A stretch of 64,000 nucleotides of DNA, taken from the NCBI RefSeq assembly GCF_000523235.1, contig NZ_CP006850.1, positions 186,001 to 250,000 of the forward strand, in the 5' to 3' direction. The position numbers were made by a program, and so were the translations under genes. Source of the DNA: Nocardia nova SH22a. GTDB lineage: Bacteria; Actinomycetota; Actinomycetes; Mycobacteriales; Mycobacteriaceae. This document shows, piece after piece, positions 8,905-20,868 of this stretch. The notes under the pieces are model-generated. The model saw only the letters and a list, made by a program, of their open reading frames with translations, was not told the DNA's origin and made no database searches. The stretch's first letter is position 1, and each line of letters starts with the position of its first letter.

Positions 8905-9543
8905 ATGAGCGAAGACCCGCAGCCGCCCGGGGCCGGGGATGCCGTCGACACCCCCGCGATCGATACCGCTGGGGGCGAACGGGATATGAGCTATGTCACC
9001 GCCGAGTCGATCCCGCCCGATCTCGCGCGGACATCGTTGCGCCTGACCTGGCGCGAGTCGGCGCAGCGTCGCTGGGCATCGGCCACGGCCGACGCCGAGG
9101 ATGTGCGGCCGGAACCGTTCCGCAGTCCCGGCGCCTTCCGGTCCTGGCTGGTGAGCGCCCTGCGCGCGCTGCTCGATGTGCAGTTCCGCACCTCGGCCAC
9201 GCGCACCCTGCTCCCGCTGGCCTATCTGCTCGGCCTGGCCTTCGCGATCGGTATCCCGCTGGTCCTGATCGTGGTGCTGTGGCGGGTATCGCTGCCGCTG
9301 GGGCTGATATTCGCGATCGTGGTGGCGGTGCCGCTGGGCCTGACCATCGCCGCCTCGGTGCGCCTGATGCTCGAGTTCCTGGTCAACGCCTCGCGGCTGG
9401 CGACGCGGGTGGAGCACATCAACACCCTCGCCGACGATCTGTTCCGGGCGCTGTCCGATGTCGCGGAGCCGGTGAACCAGCTGTCGGAAGATGTTCGGGC
9501 CGTGCAGTTCTGGCGTTTCCGCAAGCGGCCGCCACGCAAGTAG
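8905..9543 (+). CDS. DUF4282 membrane protein
   Basis: A 212-residue protein with a long acidic soluble N-terminus (about 85 residues). The segment LLDVQFRTSATRTLLPLAYLLGL leads into the first of two hydrophobic helices, and IFAIVVAVPLGLTIAASVRL is the second. The order 'short amphipathic helix, two TM helices, ExxxV' matches DUF4282, a family of unknown function common in actinobacteria. The start is ATG 8905 (MSEDPQPPG), with AGAGGA nine bases upstream. An earlier ATG at 8845 has no ribosome-binding site. The C-terminal ~45 residues (VEHINTLADDLFRALSDV ...) are probably cytosolic and helical. Confidence 0.7.
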   Translation: MSEDPQPPGAGDAVDTPAIDTAGGERDMSYVTAESIPPDLARTSLRLTWRESAQRRWASATADAEDVRPEPFRSPGAFRSWLVSALRALLDVQFRTSATRTLLPLAYLLGLAFAIGIPLVLIVVLWRVSLPLGLIFAIVVAVPLGLTIAASVRLMLEFLVNASRLATRVEHINTLADDLFRALSDVAEPVNQLSEDVRAVQFWRFRKRPPRK

Positions 9544-9660
9544 GGGCAGTGCGAGGGCAGTCCGCGACAGTATCGGGTGTGGTTCGGTTGTGCAACAATC
9601 CGATCGAGCGTCGCGGTATCGAATTCGGGTGTCCGCGAAGGTTTCTGCCAAGGGGGAAGT

Positions 9661-10521
9661 ATGGCTTTACCGCAGGGGATCACGGGTTCGACGATGCCGC
9701 GGCGGCAACTCGGCCGCAGGCTGCGTGATCTGCGCAATCGCGCGCGGATGACGACCCGGGTGGCCGCGCGGCGGCTGGAATGGTCGGAGGCCAAGATCTG
9801 GCGCATCGAAACCGGCCAGACCTCGTTGCGCAGCCTCGATGTGGAGGCCATGTGCAAGGTCTACGGCGCCGGCGCCGAGGAACTCGAACCCCTGACCGCG
9901 CTGGCGCGGGAGACCAAGGCGCGGGGTTGGTGGTCGACCTACGGCGATGCGATCGGTGAGGGGTTCGACGTGTTCATCGGCCTGGAGGAGGCCGCGACCA
10001 CGGTGTCCACCTTCGAGAACGAATTCGTGCCCGGCCTGCTGCAGACCGAGGACTACATGCGGGCGATGCTGACGGCGGCGCGTCCGGAGTTGACCCCGGT
10101 GCAGATCGATCGCCGTATCGAGGTGCGCATGACCCGCCAGCAGTTGCTCACCCGCGAGCCGGATCCGGTGCGGCTCACCGCGATCCTGGGCGAATCGCTG
10201 TTGTGGCGCCGGATCGGCGATTCGACTGTCACCGCTGGGCAGTTGGCGCATCTGCGCCGGATGTGCGATCGGCCGAATGTCGATATCCGGTTGGTGCCCA
10301 CCGACTCCGGCTACCACGAGGGTATGGATTCGGGGCGATTCGTGCTGCTGGAATTCGGTCCGGCCGTCGAGCCGCCGGTGGTGTACGTCGAGAACTTCGC
10401 CGGTTCGGCGTATTTCGACAAGGACGCCGATATCGACCGCTATCGGGCCGCCTTAGCGAGTATTCGCGCGGCCTCGGTGGATGGTCGCGGGCTGCTGGAC
10501 GAGGCCATCGCCGCGGCCTGA
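9661..10521 (+). CDS. XRE-family regulator with DUF5753 domain
   Basis: A 286-residue protein. Residues ~15-70 form a Cro/C1-type helix-turn-helix (LGRRLRDLRNRARMTTRVAA, then KIWRIETGQ). The rest is a DUF5753 domain, recognisable by FENEFVPGLLQTEDYMRAML and the closing block DKDADIDRYRAALASIRA. Such regulators are abundant in Nocardia and Streptomyces, usually beside a small DUF397 gene; no DUF397 partner is next to this one. The start ATG 9661 follows AAGGGGGAA. The 117-bp gap after the DUF4282 gene suggests its own promoter. The target is unknown. Confidence 0.85.
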   Translation: MALPQGITGSTMPRRQLGRRLRDLRNRARMTTRVAARRLEWSEAKIWRIETGQTSLRSLDVEAMCKVYGAGAEELEPLTALARETKARGWWSTYGDAIGEGFDVFIGLEEAATTVSTFENEFVPGLLQTEDYMRAMLTAARPELTPVQIDRRIEVRMTRQQLLTREPDPVRLTAILGESLLWRRIGDSTVTAGQLAHLRRMCDRPNVDIRLVPTDSGYHEGMDSGRFVLLEFGPAVEPPVVYVENFAGSAYFDKDADIDRYRAALASIRAASVDGRGLLDEAIAAA

Positions 10522-10567
10522 ACGACCCGGATCCTCGGGAGCGGTGGAGTCCCTGCCGCGCGGGAGC

Positions 10568-11026
10568 TCAGTGCAGCGTGCGCTGCAGAATCTCGCGGTG
10601 GGTCGGGGCGGCCGCGTCGTGTACGGCCCGGCCCTCGTCGGTGAGGCAGACGAAGATCGCGCGGCGGTCGTCGGTGCACAGGGTGCGATCGACCAGACCG
10701 TCCTTCTCGAGGCGTGCGACCGCACGTGACAGCGCGCTCTGGCTCAGGTGGATGTCGTTGGCGAGATCGCTCATGCGATAGCTGTCGCACGAGGCGTCGA
10801 CCAGGCGGTCCAGGGTCTCGAATTCGCTGAGCCCGATGTGGTGTTCGCGCTGCAGCTCTTTTTCCAGCGCGCAGGAGATCTCGGCGTGCAGGGTGAGCAA
10901 TTCCCGCCATTCCTCGACGAGAGTGCCTCGCGCATCTGCCTGTCCGGGCTGCGCTGCCTTCGATGTGGTGCCGGTGGACCCCTGCGGGTGGGCCGGCGCC
11001 TCGGTAACCGACGACGCCTTTGTCAT
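10568..11026 (-). CDS. MarR-family transcriptional regulator
   Basis: A 152-residue winged-helix regulator. The DNA-binding region reads MSDLANDIHLSQSALSRAVA, followed by the wing RTLCTDDRRAIFVCLTDEG, typical of MarR. The first ~35 residues are a low-complexity tail. It is divergent from the efflux gene at 11113, and the 86-bp interval is filled with palindromes (11064-11097). The standard expectation is that it represses both itself and the pump and is released by a small ligand, probably a pump substrate. The ligand is not inferable. Confidence 0.88.
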   Translation of the reverse strand: MTKASSVTEAPAHPQGSTGTTSKAAQPGQADARGTLVEEWRELLTLHAEISCALEKELQREHHIGLSEFETLDRLVDASCDSYRMSDLANDIHLSQSALSRAVARLEKDGLVDRTLCTDDRRAIFVCLTDEGRAVHDAAAPTHREILQRTLH

Positions 11027-11063
11027 GGGGTCATCCTAGTGTCCAGAGCCGGTTCATGCAACT

Positions 11064-11097
11064 GCATTAAATGCTTGTGCATTAGATGCACGTGCAT
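11064..11097. promoter_or_regulatory. Overlapping palindromes, likely MarR operator
   Basis: There are three interlocking dyads: GCATTAAATGC (11064-11074), GTGCAT-TAG-ATGCAC (11077-11091) and ATGCACGTGCAT (11086-11097). All share the TGCAT half-site and lie between the MarR start (11026) and the MFS start (11113). Repeated half-sites spaced about one helical turn apart fit cooperative binding of MarR dimers. Confidence 0.7.
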
Positions 11098-11112
11098 GTA
11101 ATGTTCCGCGAC

Positions 11113-12588
11113 ATGACTTCCACAGCAACACTTCCGGCCGCCTCGGTGGCCGATACTCGGTGGCCGATCCGGCTCTGGGGCATGCTCATCACGCTGTGCA
11201 TCGTGCTGTTCCTGGACGGGCTGGACGTGTCGATGGTCGGTGTGGCGCTGCCGTCCATCGGCTCCGAACTCCACATCGAGACCTCGACCCTGCAGTGGCT
11301 GGTCAGCGGTTATGTCCTCGGCTACGGCGGCCTCCTGCTGCTCGGTGGCCGCACCGCAGATCTGCTGGGCCGCCGCAAGGTCTTCCTGATCGCCCTCGCC
11401 GTCTTCGCGATCGCTTCCCTGGCCGGTGGGCTGGTCAGCTCCGCGGCGCTGCTGATCGCGACTCGTTTCATCAAGGGCCTGGCCGCCGCCTTCACCGCGC
11501 CGACCGGCCTGTCGATCATCACCACCAACTTCGCCGAGGGGCCCGCGCGCAACAAGGCGCTGTCCATCTACACCGTGTTCGGTGCGGGCGGATACTCGAT
11601 GGGCCTGGTGTTCGGCGGTCTGATGACCGGATTCGGCTGGCGGTGGACCTTCCTGCTGCCCGTGCCGATCGCGGTGGCGGCGCTGATCTCCGCCGCGATC
11701 CTGGTCCCGCGCGACAAGCCGGGCGACGCCGCCGAGGGTGGGCACGATCTGCTCGGCGCCCTGTTCTCCACCGCCGGAATGCTGCTGCTCGTCTACACCG
11801 TGGTGTCGGCTCCGGCCGCGGGGTGGGGTTCGGCTCGCACGGTCGGTTCGTTCGCCGCGGTGGTCGCGCTGTTCGCCGCCTTCGTCGCCGTGGAGAAGCG
11901 GGTCCGGCATCCGCTGGTGCGGTTGGGGATTCTGCGCAAGGCCTCGCTGGTGCGGGCCAGTCTCGTGATCATCGCGGTCGCCGGTTCGTACTTCAGTTGG
12001 CAGTTCCTGGTCACCCTGTATCTGCAGGACAGCCTGGGCTGGTCGCCGCTGACCCTGGCGATGGCCCTGCTCCCGGTGGGTGTGCTGGTGGCTTTGTCCT
12101 CGGTGTTCTCCGACAAGCTGGTCGACCGGTTCGGCACCGGGCCGATCATCGCGGTGACCACCGGCGTCATGGCGGTCGGTTACCTGCTGTTCCTGCGGAT
12201 CGACACCGCGCCGTCCTATCTCGCGGTCATCCTGCCCGCGGTACTGCTGATCGGCATCGGCTGGGTCGGTTTCCCGGCCATCAACATCCAGGCCACCAAC
12301 GGCATCGAGGACGATGAGCAGGGGTTGGCCGCAGGTGTGCTGCAGACCTCGATGCAGGTCGGCGCGGCCATCGTGCTCGCCATCACCACCGCATTGATTT
12401 CCGCGGGGCCGCACGGTAATTCACCGCAGGCCGTACTCGACAGCTATCGGCCCGGTCTGATCTTCGCGGGTGTCGCCGCGATCATCGGCACCCTCATCGC
12501 CCTGACCCACTTCCTGCCCACCCGGCGTCGGCGGCAGGTGGTCGAGGAGGAGCCGGAGACCGAAACCGAAGAACTCGCCGCGGCCTGA
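11113..12588 (+). CDS. MFS drug-efflux transporter, DHA2 (14-TM) family
   Basis: A proton-driven multidrug exporter of the EmrB/QacA type, about 491 residues. The DHA2 signature is visible: LDGLDVSMVGVALPSIG in helix 1, WLVSGYVLGYGGLLLLGGR and the loop motif GRRKVF after helix 2, and the motif-C-like stretch GAGGYSMGLVFGG in helix 5. The C-terminal tail is acidic (EEEPETETEELAAA). The start is ATG 11113 (MTSTATL). ATGs at 11086 and 11101 lie in or beside the operator and are less likely. It is divergent from, and probably repressed by, the MarR protein. Confidence 0.88.
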   Translation: MTSTATLPAASVADTRWPIRLWGMLITLCIVLFLDGLDVSMVGVALPSIGSELHIETSTLQWLVSGYVLGYGGLLLLGGRTADLLGRRKVFLIALAVFAIASLAGGLVSSAALLIATRFIKGLAAAFTAPTGLSIITTNFAEGPARNKALSIYTVFGAGGYSMGLVFGGLMTGFGWRWTFLLPVPIAVAALISAAILVPRDKPGDAAEGGHDLLGALFSTAGMLLLVYTVVSAPAAGWGSARTVGSFAAVVALFAAFVAVEKRVRHPLVRLGILRKASLVRASLVIIAVAGSYFSWQFLVTLYLQDSLGWSPLTLAMALLPVGVLVALSSVFSDKLVDRFGTGPIIAVTTGVMAVGYLLFLRIDTAPSYLAVILPAVLLIGIGWVGFPAINIQATNGIEDDEQGLAAGVLQTSMQVGAAIVLAITTALISAGPHGNSPQAVLDSYRPGLIFAGVAAIIGTLIALTHFLPTRRRRQVVEEEPETETEELAAA

Positions 12589-12604
12589 CGGCCCGGTGCG
12601 GAAA

Positions 12605-12647
12605 CGAATGCCACGCCCGGACACCCACGCGCCGGGCGTGGCATTCG
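12605..12647. terminator. Bidirectional hairpin between MFS gene and rmlC
   Basis: CGAATGCCACGCCCGG (12605-12620) pairs perfectly with 12632-12647 over an 11-nt loop. It sits between convergent genes ending at 12588 (+) and 12674 (-). Confidence 0.75.
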
Positions 12648-12673
12648 CGCGTCCGTGGTTCCGTGACGAGGGT

Positions 12674-13231
12674 TCAGCCCAGGTTGCGCAGCCGGGGTGC
12701 GGCGGCATCCTTCGCCGACCGTACGAAGGTCAGCGGACGGCCGTCGGAACCGACCGTCGGCCAGTCGATTCCGAGGTCGGGGTCGAATGCGTCCAGATCC
12801 CGGTCGAATTCGGGGGTGTACTCCAGCGAGCAGAGGTAGGTGACCATCGAATCGTCGGCGAGCGACAGCAGCGCGTGGCCGAGTCCCTCGGAGACGAAGA
12901 CCGAGCGCCGCGTCACATCGTCGATCAGCACGCTGTCCCAGCGGCCGTAGGTCGGGGAGTCGGGGCGCAGATCGACCACCACATCCAGGAATGCGCCGCG
13001 CACACAGGTCACATATTTCGCCTGGCCGGGCGGGTTTTCGGTGTAGTGGATGCCGCGCAGTACCCCGGCCGCCGACGTCGAGGTGTTGACCTGCAGCAGG
13101 TCCAGCGTCCGGCCGGTCGCCTTCTCGAACTCCGAGGCCTTGAAGGTTTCGGCGAAGATGCCCCGGTCGTCACCGTGCAGCGCGGGGGTGAACTCCCACG
13201 CACCCGGGATCGCGAGTTCTCTGATCCGCAT
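12674..13231 (-). CDS. rmlC: dTDP-4-dehydrorhamnose 3,5-epimerase RmlC
   Basis: Third step of dTDP-L-rhamnose synthesis. Rhamnose forms the linker joining arabinogalactan to peptidoglycan. The 185-residue cupin has the family blocks GIFAETF, LRGIHYTE (catalytic His), QAKYVTCVRG (Lys), VVVDLRPDSPTYG and FVSEGLGHALLSL. Mycobacterial RmlC has GLAHGFLAL in the last block, so two aromatic/small positions are changed here; the tyrosine-containing SLEYTPE segment is kept. It is about 15 residues shorter at the C-terminus than the mycobacterial protein. It begins one base after the rmlA stop, so the two form an operon. Confidence 0.93.
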   Translation of the reverse strand: MRIRELAIPGAWEFTPALHGDDRGIFAETFKASEFEKATGRTLDLLQVNTSTSAAGVLRGIHYTENPPGQAKYVTCVRGAFLDVVVDLRPDSPTYGRWDSVLIDDVTRRSVFVSEGLGHALLSLADDSMVTYLCSLEYTPEFDRDLDAFDPDLGIDWPTVGSDGRPLTFVRSAKDAAAPRLRNLG

Positions 13232-13232
13232 G

Positions 13233-14144
13233 TCAATCGTCCTGTTCGTCGCGGTACTCGTCCGCCGTCGTGCCGTCGTTCTTCCCGCGGGTGAGCAGGT
13301 CCATCAGATAGGTGCCGTAGCCCGAGCGCACCAGCGGTTCGGCCAGCCGCGACAGCTGTTCGTCGTCGATGAAGCCCATCCGCCACGCCACTTCTTCGGG
13401 CACACCGATCTTGAGGCCCTGGCGTTCCTCGATGGTCCGCACGTAGTTCGCGGCGTCCAGCAGTGAATCGAAGGTCCCGGTATCGAGCCAGGCCGTGCCG
13501 CGCGCGAGGGTCTCCACCCGCAAGCGACCCTGTTCCAGATAGGTCCGGTTGATATCGGTGATCTCGTATTCACCACGTGCCGAGGGCCGCAGCCCCCGGG
13601 CGATCTCGACGACGTCGTTGTCGTAGAAATACAGTCCGGGCACGGCATAGCTCGACCGCGGCAGCTTCGGCTTCTCCTCGATGGAAACGGCCTTGCCGCC
13701 GACGAATTCGATGACCCCGTAGGCCGAGGGATCCGACACCCGGTAGGCGAAGACGGTGCCGCCGTCCAAGCCGTCGAAGCGGCGCAGCCGGGTGCCGAGT
13801 CCGGGGCCGTGAAAGATGTTGTCGCCGAGGACGAGCGCCGCGCAGTCGGTGCCGATGTGGTCGGCGCCCAGCACGAACGCGCGGGCAAGCCCATCGGGTT
13901 CGGGCTGCACCACATAGTCGATCGACATGCCGAACTGGGTGCCGTCGCCGAGCAATCGGCGGAACGACTCGGCGTCCTCGGGCGTCGTGATCACCAGGAC
14001 ATCGCGAACACCCGCCAGCATGAGCGTGGACAGCGGGTAGTAGACCATCGGCTTGTCGTACACCGGGACCAGCTGTTTGCTCACCCCGCGCGTGATCGGG
14101 TGCAACCGGGAACCGGTGCCGCCGGCCAGAATGATTCCGCGCAT
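13233..14144 (-). CDS. rmlA: Glucose-1-phosphate thymidylyltransferase RmlA
   Basis: First step of dTDP-rhamnose synthesis: dTTP + glucose-1-phosphate to dTDP-glucose. A 303-residue nucleotidyltransferase with the N-terminal [11 protein letters not shown] signature, [11 protein letters not shown], the metal/substrate motif [15 protein letters not shown] and [16 protein letters not shown]. The start is ATG 14144 (MRGIILAGG). A TTG three codons upstream is less likely. It leads an rmlA-rmlC operon; rmlB is separate at 16511 and rmlD is not in the window. Confidence 0.95.
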   Translation of the reverse strand: MRGIILAGGTGSRLHPITRGVSKQLVPVYDKPMVYYPLSTLMLAGVRDVLVITTPEDAESFRRLLGDGTQFGMSIDYVVQPEPDGLARAFVLGADHIGTDCAALVLGDNIFHGPGLGTRLRRFDGLDGGTVFAYRVSDPSAYGVIEFVGGKAVSIEEKPKLPRSSYAVPGLYFYDNDVVEIARGLRPSARGEYEITDINRTYLEQGRLRVETLARGTAWLDTGTFDSLLDAANYVRTIEERQGLKIGVPEEVAWRMGFIDDEQLSRLAEPLVRSGYGTYLMDLLTRGKNDGTTADEYRDEQDD

Positions 14145-14378
14145 GTATGGCAATCCTGCCAGCCCCCGCCCGCCCGGGCTCGATGAGGTTCCGACTCGAC
14201 CGCGAAATGATCACGGTGGTTTCAGCCGGGCCTGGTCGGGCGATCAACTATTGCGTAGGTCACATATTCCGTGGTGTTCTGAAACGCGATTGTGTGAGAT
14301 GTCAGCGCCGACATCCCGGCTACCCGCACCGCCGGTAGCCCGGTGCCTCGGCGCGCCGAGACGGCAGGCAGGTGCGCT

Positions 14379-15395
14379 ATGACGGCGATTCCGATCGGCG
14401 AGGCCGAATTCCGGCCGGGGCTCGAACCCGGCGTGGTCGTGAACCCGGAGAGTGTCAGCCTGCATTCGCAGGCCGTCCTGCTGACCTGCCGAAGTCTGGT
14501 CGGACCGGTCATCCGGCGCTATCCGATCACCCCGATGACCATGCCGGTGGCCCGGGTGCTCGTCGACCGGCTGGCCTCGCTGCGCCCGCGCGCCCAGGGC
14601 GTGGAACGCGAACAGGTCCGGATGAACGGGTTCCGCATGGAGATCATCCGCCCCGCCGGAGCCCGGCGTTCGCTGCGCGACGGTGCGGTGATGTACATGC
14701 ACGGCGGCGGTTTCTTCCTGTGCGGACTGGATTCGCACCGGCCGGTGGCGGCCAGCCTGGCGCGGCGCACCGGTCTGCCCGTGATCAATGTCGAGTACCG
14801 GCAGCTGCCGGACACCTCCATCGCGGGATCGGTGGCGGACTGTCTGGACGCCTATCGCTGGCTGTTGCGCCACGGCGCGGAACCGGCGCGGATCGTCTTC
14901 GCCGGGGATTCCGCCGGTGGGTTCCTGACCTTCGCCACCGCGCTGCGGGCCGCGCAGGCCGGACTTCCGGCACCGGCCGGTCTCGTGGGCCTGTCACCGC
15001 TGCTGGATCTGGACTATCAGCTCAAGGGCGAGTACATGAATGCCGCCCGCGACGCCTACATCCCGATGTCGGCCGTGCGGTCGATGGTGCGCTACGGCGC
15101 CGAGGCAGAACAGGCGCTGGACCCCGCGCTCTCACCGGTCAACGGATCGCTGACCGGGCTGCCGCCGGCGCTGCTGATCGTCGGCGAGGACGAGCTGCTG
15201 CGCTACGACTGCGAATTGATGGCCCACCGGCTCACCGCCGCCGGGGTGCCGAACGCGCTGGAGCTGTGGCGGGGTCAGGTGCACGCCTTCATGAGCATCC
15301 TGCCGAATATGCCGGAGAGCCGGGCCGCACTGGCCCGGGTGGCGCGTTTCGTGCGGGCCCGCATCGAGGCGGAGCCGACCGCGCGGACTGCTTGA
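14379..15395 (+). CDS. Alpha/beta hydrolase, hormone-sensitive-lipase family
   Basis: A 338-residue cytosolic esterase/lipase. HSL-family hallmarks are the oxyanion motif HGGGF (about residues 108-112), the nucleophile elbow GDSAGG, the acidic residue in GEDELLRYD and the catalytic His in QVHAFMSILP. The start is ATG 14379 (MTAIPIGEAEF). The ribosome-binding site is weak, and an upstream in-frame start at 14343 is less credible. It stands alone between rmlA and a terminator. Substrates are probably short-chain esters, but this is inference. Confidence 0.85.
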   Translation: MTAIPIGEAEFRPGLEPGVVVNPESVSLHSQAVLLTCRSLVGPVIRRYPITPMTMPVARVLVDRLASLRPRAQGVEREQVRMNGFRMEIIRPAGARRSLRDGAVMYMHGGGFFLCGLDSHRPVAASLARRTGLPVINVEYRQLPDTSIAGSVADCLDAYRWLLRHGAEPARIVFAGDSAGGFLTFATALRAAQAGLPAPAGLVGLSPLLDLDYQLKGEYMNAARDAYIPMSAVRSMVRYGAEAEQALDPALSPVNGSLTGLPPALLIVGEDELLRYDCELMAHRLTAAGVPNALELWRGQVHAFMSILPNMPESRAALARVARFVRARIEAEPTARTA

Positions 15396-15410
15396 GCACC
15401 TGGAAATACC

Positions 15411-15447
15411 AGCGACCCGCCCCCACCGATCGGTGGGGCGGGTCGCT
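15411..15447. terminator. Bidirectional hairpin terminator
   Basis: AGCGACCCGC-CCCCACC pairs with GGTGGGG-CGGGTCGCT around GATC, with a single bulged C. It is located between convergent genes ending at 15395 (+) and 15517 (-). Confidence 0.7.
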
Positions 15448-15516
15448 CTATCGAATTCCGCGGGGCACCCGCTCAGGGGTGGACGGGTGACCCGCGGAGT
15501 TACGTGGCCTCGGGAA

Positions 15517-16224
15517 TTACTTGGCCGGCGCCGGGGGGTTGAACGGCGCGTTGATGGTGGCGTAGTACTGGATGGCCGCACCGATCGCGACCGGAGCGGT
15601 CACGAAGATCTGACCGGCCAGCACACCCAGGAAGCCGACGGCGGCCGCACCGGCGACACAGCCGCCGAGCGGGCCCGCGCCGAACAGGGTCAGCAGTGCA
15701 CCGGTCGCGGCGGCGCCGAGGGCGGCACCCGCGACACAGCCGATGGCCGCGCCGCCGATACCACCGACCAGGGTGCCGATGGTGGCACCGGTGGAGATGG
15801 TGTCCTTCAGGCGGGTGAAGGCGGCGACCTCACGGTCGTAGGGGGTCTTCCAGGGGGCGGTGTCCTCGAAGGGCAGGGCGACCGGCTTGTAGACCGCGTG
15901 CTGCAGGTCGAACTGCGGGGTCAGGGTGGCGGTGTTACCGGCGATATCGGCGGCGATCGGGAACTCGAAGTCGTCGACCCGGAAGTTCAGGGGAGTGCCG
16001 GCAACGGTGGTTCCGTCGGCAGCCTTGATCTTGAAGACGCCGTCTTCGGAAACCAGCGATCCCGAGTCGGTCTTCACGATCGCCTTGTCGCCTTCGACAT
16101 TGGCCTTGTAGTAGACGCTTTCGGGCGCGGCGGGCGCGGCCGGGTCGGCAGTAGCGGTACCGGCAGCGACACCGACCGCGGCAACCAGCATGGCGGCCGT
16201 CGCGACGAATTTCCTCATCATCAT
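15517..16224 (-). CDS. Secreted protein with glycine/alanine-rich C-terminal hydrophobic region
   Basis: A 235-residue protein. The signal peptide starts at the first of three consecutive ATGs (16224), with GAGG upstream, reads KFVATAAMLVAAVGVAAG, and has a likely cleavage after TATA/DPA. The mature N-terminal half is a soluble, probably beta-rich domain (DKAIVKTDSGSLVSEDGVFK). The C-terminal half has alternating Gly/Ala segments with two cysteines (GGIGGAAIGCVAGAALGAAA and GAGPLGGCVAGAAAVGFLG). These look like membrane-inserting or glycine-zipper helices. I recognise the architecture as common in Nocardia secreted proteins but know no function. The promoter region 16225-16510 is shared with divergent rmlB. 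Confidence 0.7.
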   Translation of the reverse strand: MMMRKFVATAAMLVAAVGVAAGTATADPAAPAAPESVYYKANVEGDKAIVKTDSGSLVSEDGVFKIKAADGTTVAGTPLNFRVDDFEFPIAADIAGNTATLTPQFDLQHAVYKPVALPFEDTAPWKTPYDREVAAFTRLKDTISTGATIGTLVGGIGGAAIGCVAGAALGAAATGALLTLFGAGPLGGCVAGAAAVGFLGVLAGQIFVTAPVAIGAAIQYYATINAPFNPPAPAK

Positions 16225-16480
16225 TTTTGCGGAACCTCGATAGAGAGTGGTTCTGGGACGAGAGAAATAAAAATCGACACCAGCTAACGAGCGGTGAACC
16301 TGCTGTGACCGTTCATTCAAATTCTGTTCACCGCCGAGTTCTTGCCCCTTGTCAGGTTGCGGAAACATGCAGTGTGCGTGGTGTTTTCAGATTTCCCGAA
16401 GATCAGAACAAATCGGACATTCGGTAATAACTGTGACCAAGGTCACAGCACCTGGAGGGTTGGGTGTGACCGGATGGTGA

Positions 16481-19130
<2,650 letters not shown>

Positions 19131-19134
<4 letters not shown>

Positions 19135-20099
19135 CGGCGCGCCTGCCCGGCCTCTTCGGACAGTTCCGCCCCGACCGCCGAATACCGCAGATACATCAGC
19201 CGGGCGGCCTCGTGCCGGGAGCGGCGGATACCGTCCAGAATCAGTCCCGCCGTCCACGCCAGACTGCCGAGCAGCAGCAGCGTGAACGCGAGGAACAGGG
19301 TCGGGAACCGCGGCACCGAGTGAATCTCGTAGAACTGGATGATGATCGGCACGGTCAGGATGATCGAGACCACCCAGGCCAGCGTGCCGAACAATCCGTA
19401 GAACGCGACCGGCCGCTCGTGCCGGGCCAGGCCGAAGATCAGTCCCAGAATCTTGAAGCCGTCGTGGTACGTGCGGAGTTTGGATTCACTGCCCGCGGGC
19501 CGGTCGCGGAATCCCACCCGGACCTGGGTCTGCGGCACCCGCAGATGCAGGGAATGCACGGTCAATTCGGTTTCGATCTCGAATTCGCGTGACACCGCGG
19601 GGAAACTCTTCACGAATCGGCGGGAGAAAACCCGGTAGCCGGAGAGCATGTCCTCGACGTTCTCGCCGAATACCTTGCCGACCACACCGTTCAGAATGCG
19701 ATTTCCGGACTCGTGACCGGCGCGATAGGCCTGGGCGCCCTCGTCCTGCTTGCGCACGCCGAGGACGTGGTCGTAGGGGCCCGACAGCAGTGCCTCGATC
19801 ATCTTCGGGGCGGCGAAGGCGTCGTAGGTGTCGTCACCGTCGATCATGAGGTACACATCGGCCTCGATGTCGGCGAACGCGCGCCGGACCACATTGCCCT
19901 TGCCCTTGACGGTCTCGATGCGCACGACCGCCCCGGCCTCGCGGGCGCGTTCGGCGGTGGCGTCCGTACTGCGGTTGTCGTAGACATACACGACGATGTC
20001 CGGTACGGCCGCCTTGAGGTCCGTGACCACCTTGGCGACCGCGGCCTCCTCGTTGTGGCAGGGCACGATTGCGGCAATGCGAAGTTCGGTGGGGTCCAC
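19131..20099 (-). CDS. GT2 polyprenyl-phosphate glycosyltransferase (DPM1/GtrB-like)
   Basis: A 322-residue protein. The N-terminal GT-A domain has IVPCHNEE, the DNRSTD segment and the metal-binding DGDDTYD. It is followed by SGYRVFSRRFVKSF and a C-terminal membrane anchor of two helices (FGTLAWVVSIILTVPIIIQF and FLAFTLLLLGSLAWTAGLIL). This layout is that of enzymes loading a sugar from a nucleotide donor onto polyprenyl phosphate. The start is GTG 20099, with GAGGG upstream. It is the first gene of a two-gene operon with the DUF2142 protein and is divergent from a GtrA gene, completing a loading/flipping/transfer set. Confidence 0.85.
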
Positions 20100-20238
20100 C
20101 CCGTCAATCCCTCATTTGATCGGCCGATGAAATACGGAACACCGGGAGGGTACAGCCCCGGCTGTGGCGCGCGCCCGCTAACCCTCACTGTGTCGGCTGC
20201 GCGGGCGGTACCGGTACGGGGTGCGGTACCGTCGCCGG

Positions 20239-20772
20239 GTGGCCAGCAGTGAGACGGCGACCGAGTCGGTCGATCGAACCGGCGATACCTGGCGGCGCAA
20301 GGCGATAACCGCGTTACGTCGAGGGGCGGCCTTCCTGGTGGTGGGCGCCATCGGATTTCTGGTCGATGCCGGGACCTACAATCTGCTCGTCTTCTGGGGC
20401 GGCCACGGTGTGATGTTCGATCAGCCGCTCGCGGCGAAGATCATCGCGATTCTGGTGGCCACGGTGGTCACCTATTTCGGCAACAAATGGTGGACCTTCG
20501 CGCACAAGAAGGGCGGCAGCCCGAGTCGCGAATATCTGCTGTACGCGCTGTTCAACGTGGTTGCCATCGGTTTGCAGCTGGCGTGTCTCGGATTCTCCCG
20601 ATATGTACTGCATCTGTCCTCCCCGCTGTCGGACAACATCTCCGGCACGGTGATCGGGCAGATCGTCGCGGTGATATTCCGCTATTGGGCCTATGACACG
20701 TTCGTCTTCGCCGAGTCACGCTCCGGCGACGATGTGCGGAATACCCGCACCGAGTCGGACCCCGCCGCGTGA
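20239..20772 (+). CDS. GtrA-family membrane protein
   Basis: A 177-residue protein with four helices typical of GtrA (FLVVGAIGFLVDAGTYNLLV, IIAILVATVVTYFGNKWWTF, a central helix, and VIGQIVAVIFRYWAYDTFVF). It is proposed to flip polyprenyl-phosphate sugars. It is divergent from the GT2-DUF2142 pair and 96 bp upstream of glfT2. The start is ambiguous between GTG 20239 (MASSETATE) and GTG 20221; I favour the shorter. This is the second GtrA protein in the window, and the two are clearly different sequences. Confidence 0.78.
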   Translation: MASSETATESVDRTGDTWRRKAITALRRGAAFLVVGAIGFLVDAGTYNLLVFWGGHGVMFDQPLAAKIIAILVATVVTYFGNKWWTFAHKKGGSPSREYLLYALFNVVAIGLQLACLGFSRYVLHLSSPLSDNISGTVIGQIVAVIFRYWAYDTFVFAESRSGDDVRNTRTESDPAA

Positions 20773-20868
20773 GATGGACATAATGGTTATTGCTCGCACC
20801 GAGCTCGCACTTGACCGCGCCCGCGCCGGAACCGGCGCCATCGGACACTTTTTACGAGGGATTCCACC

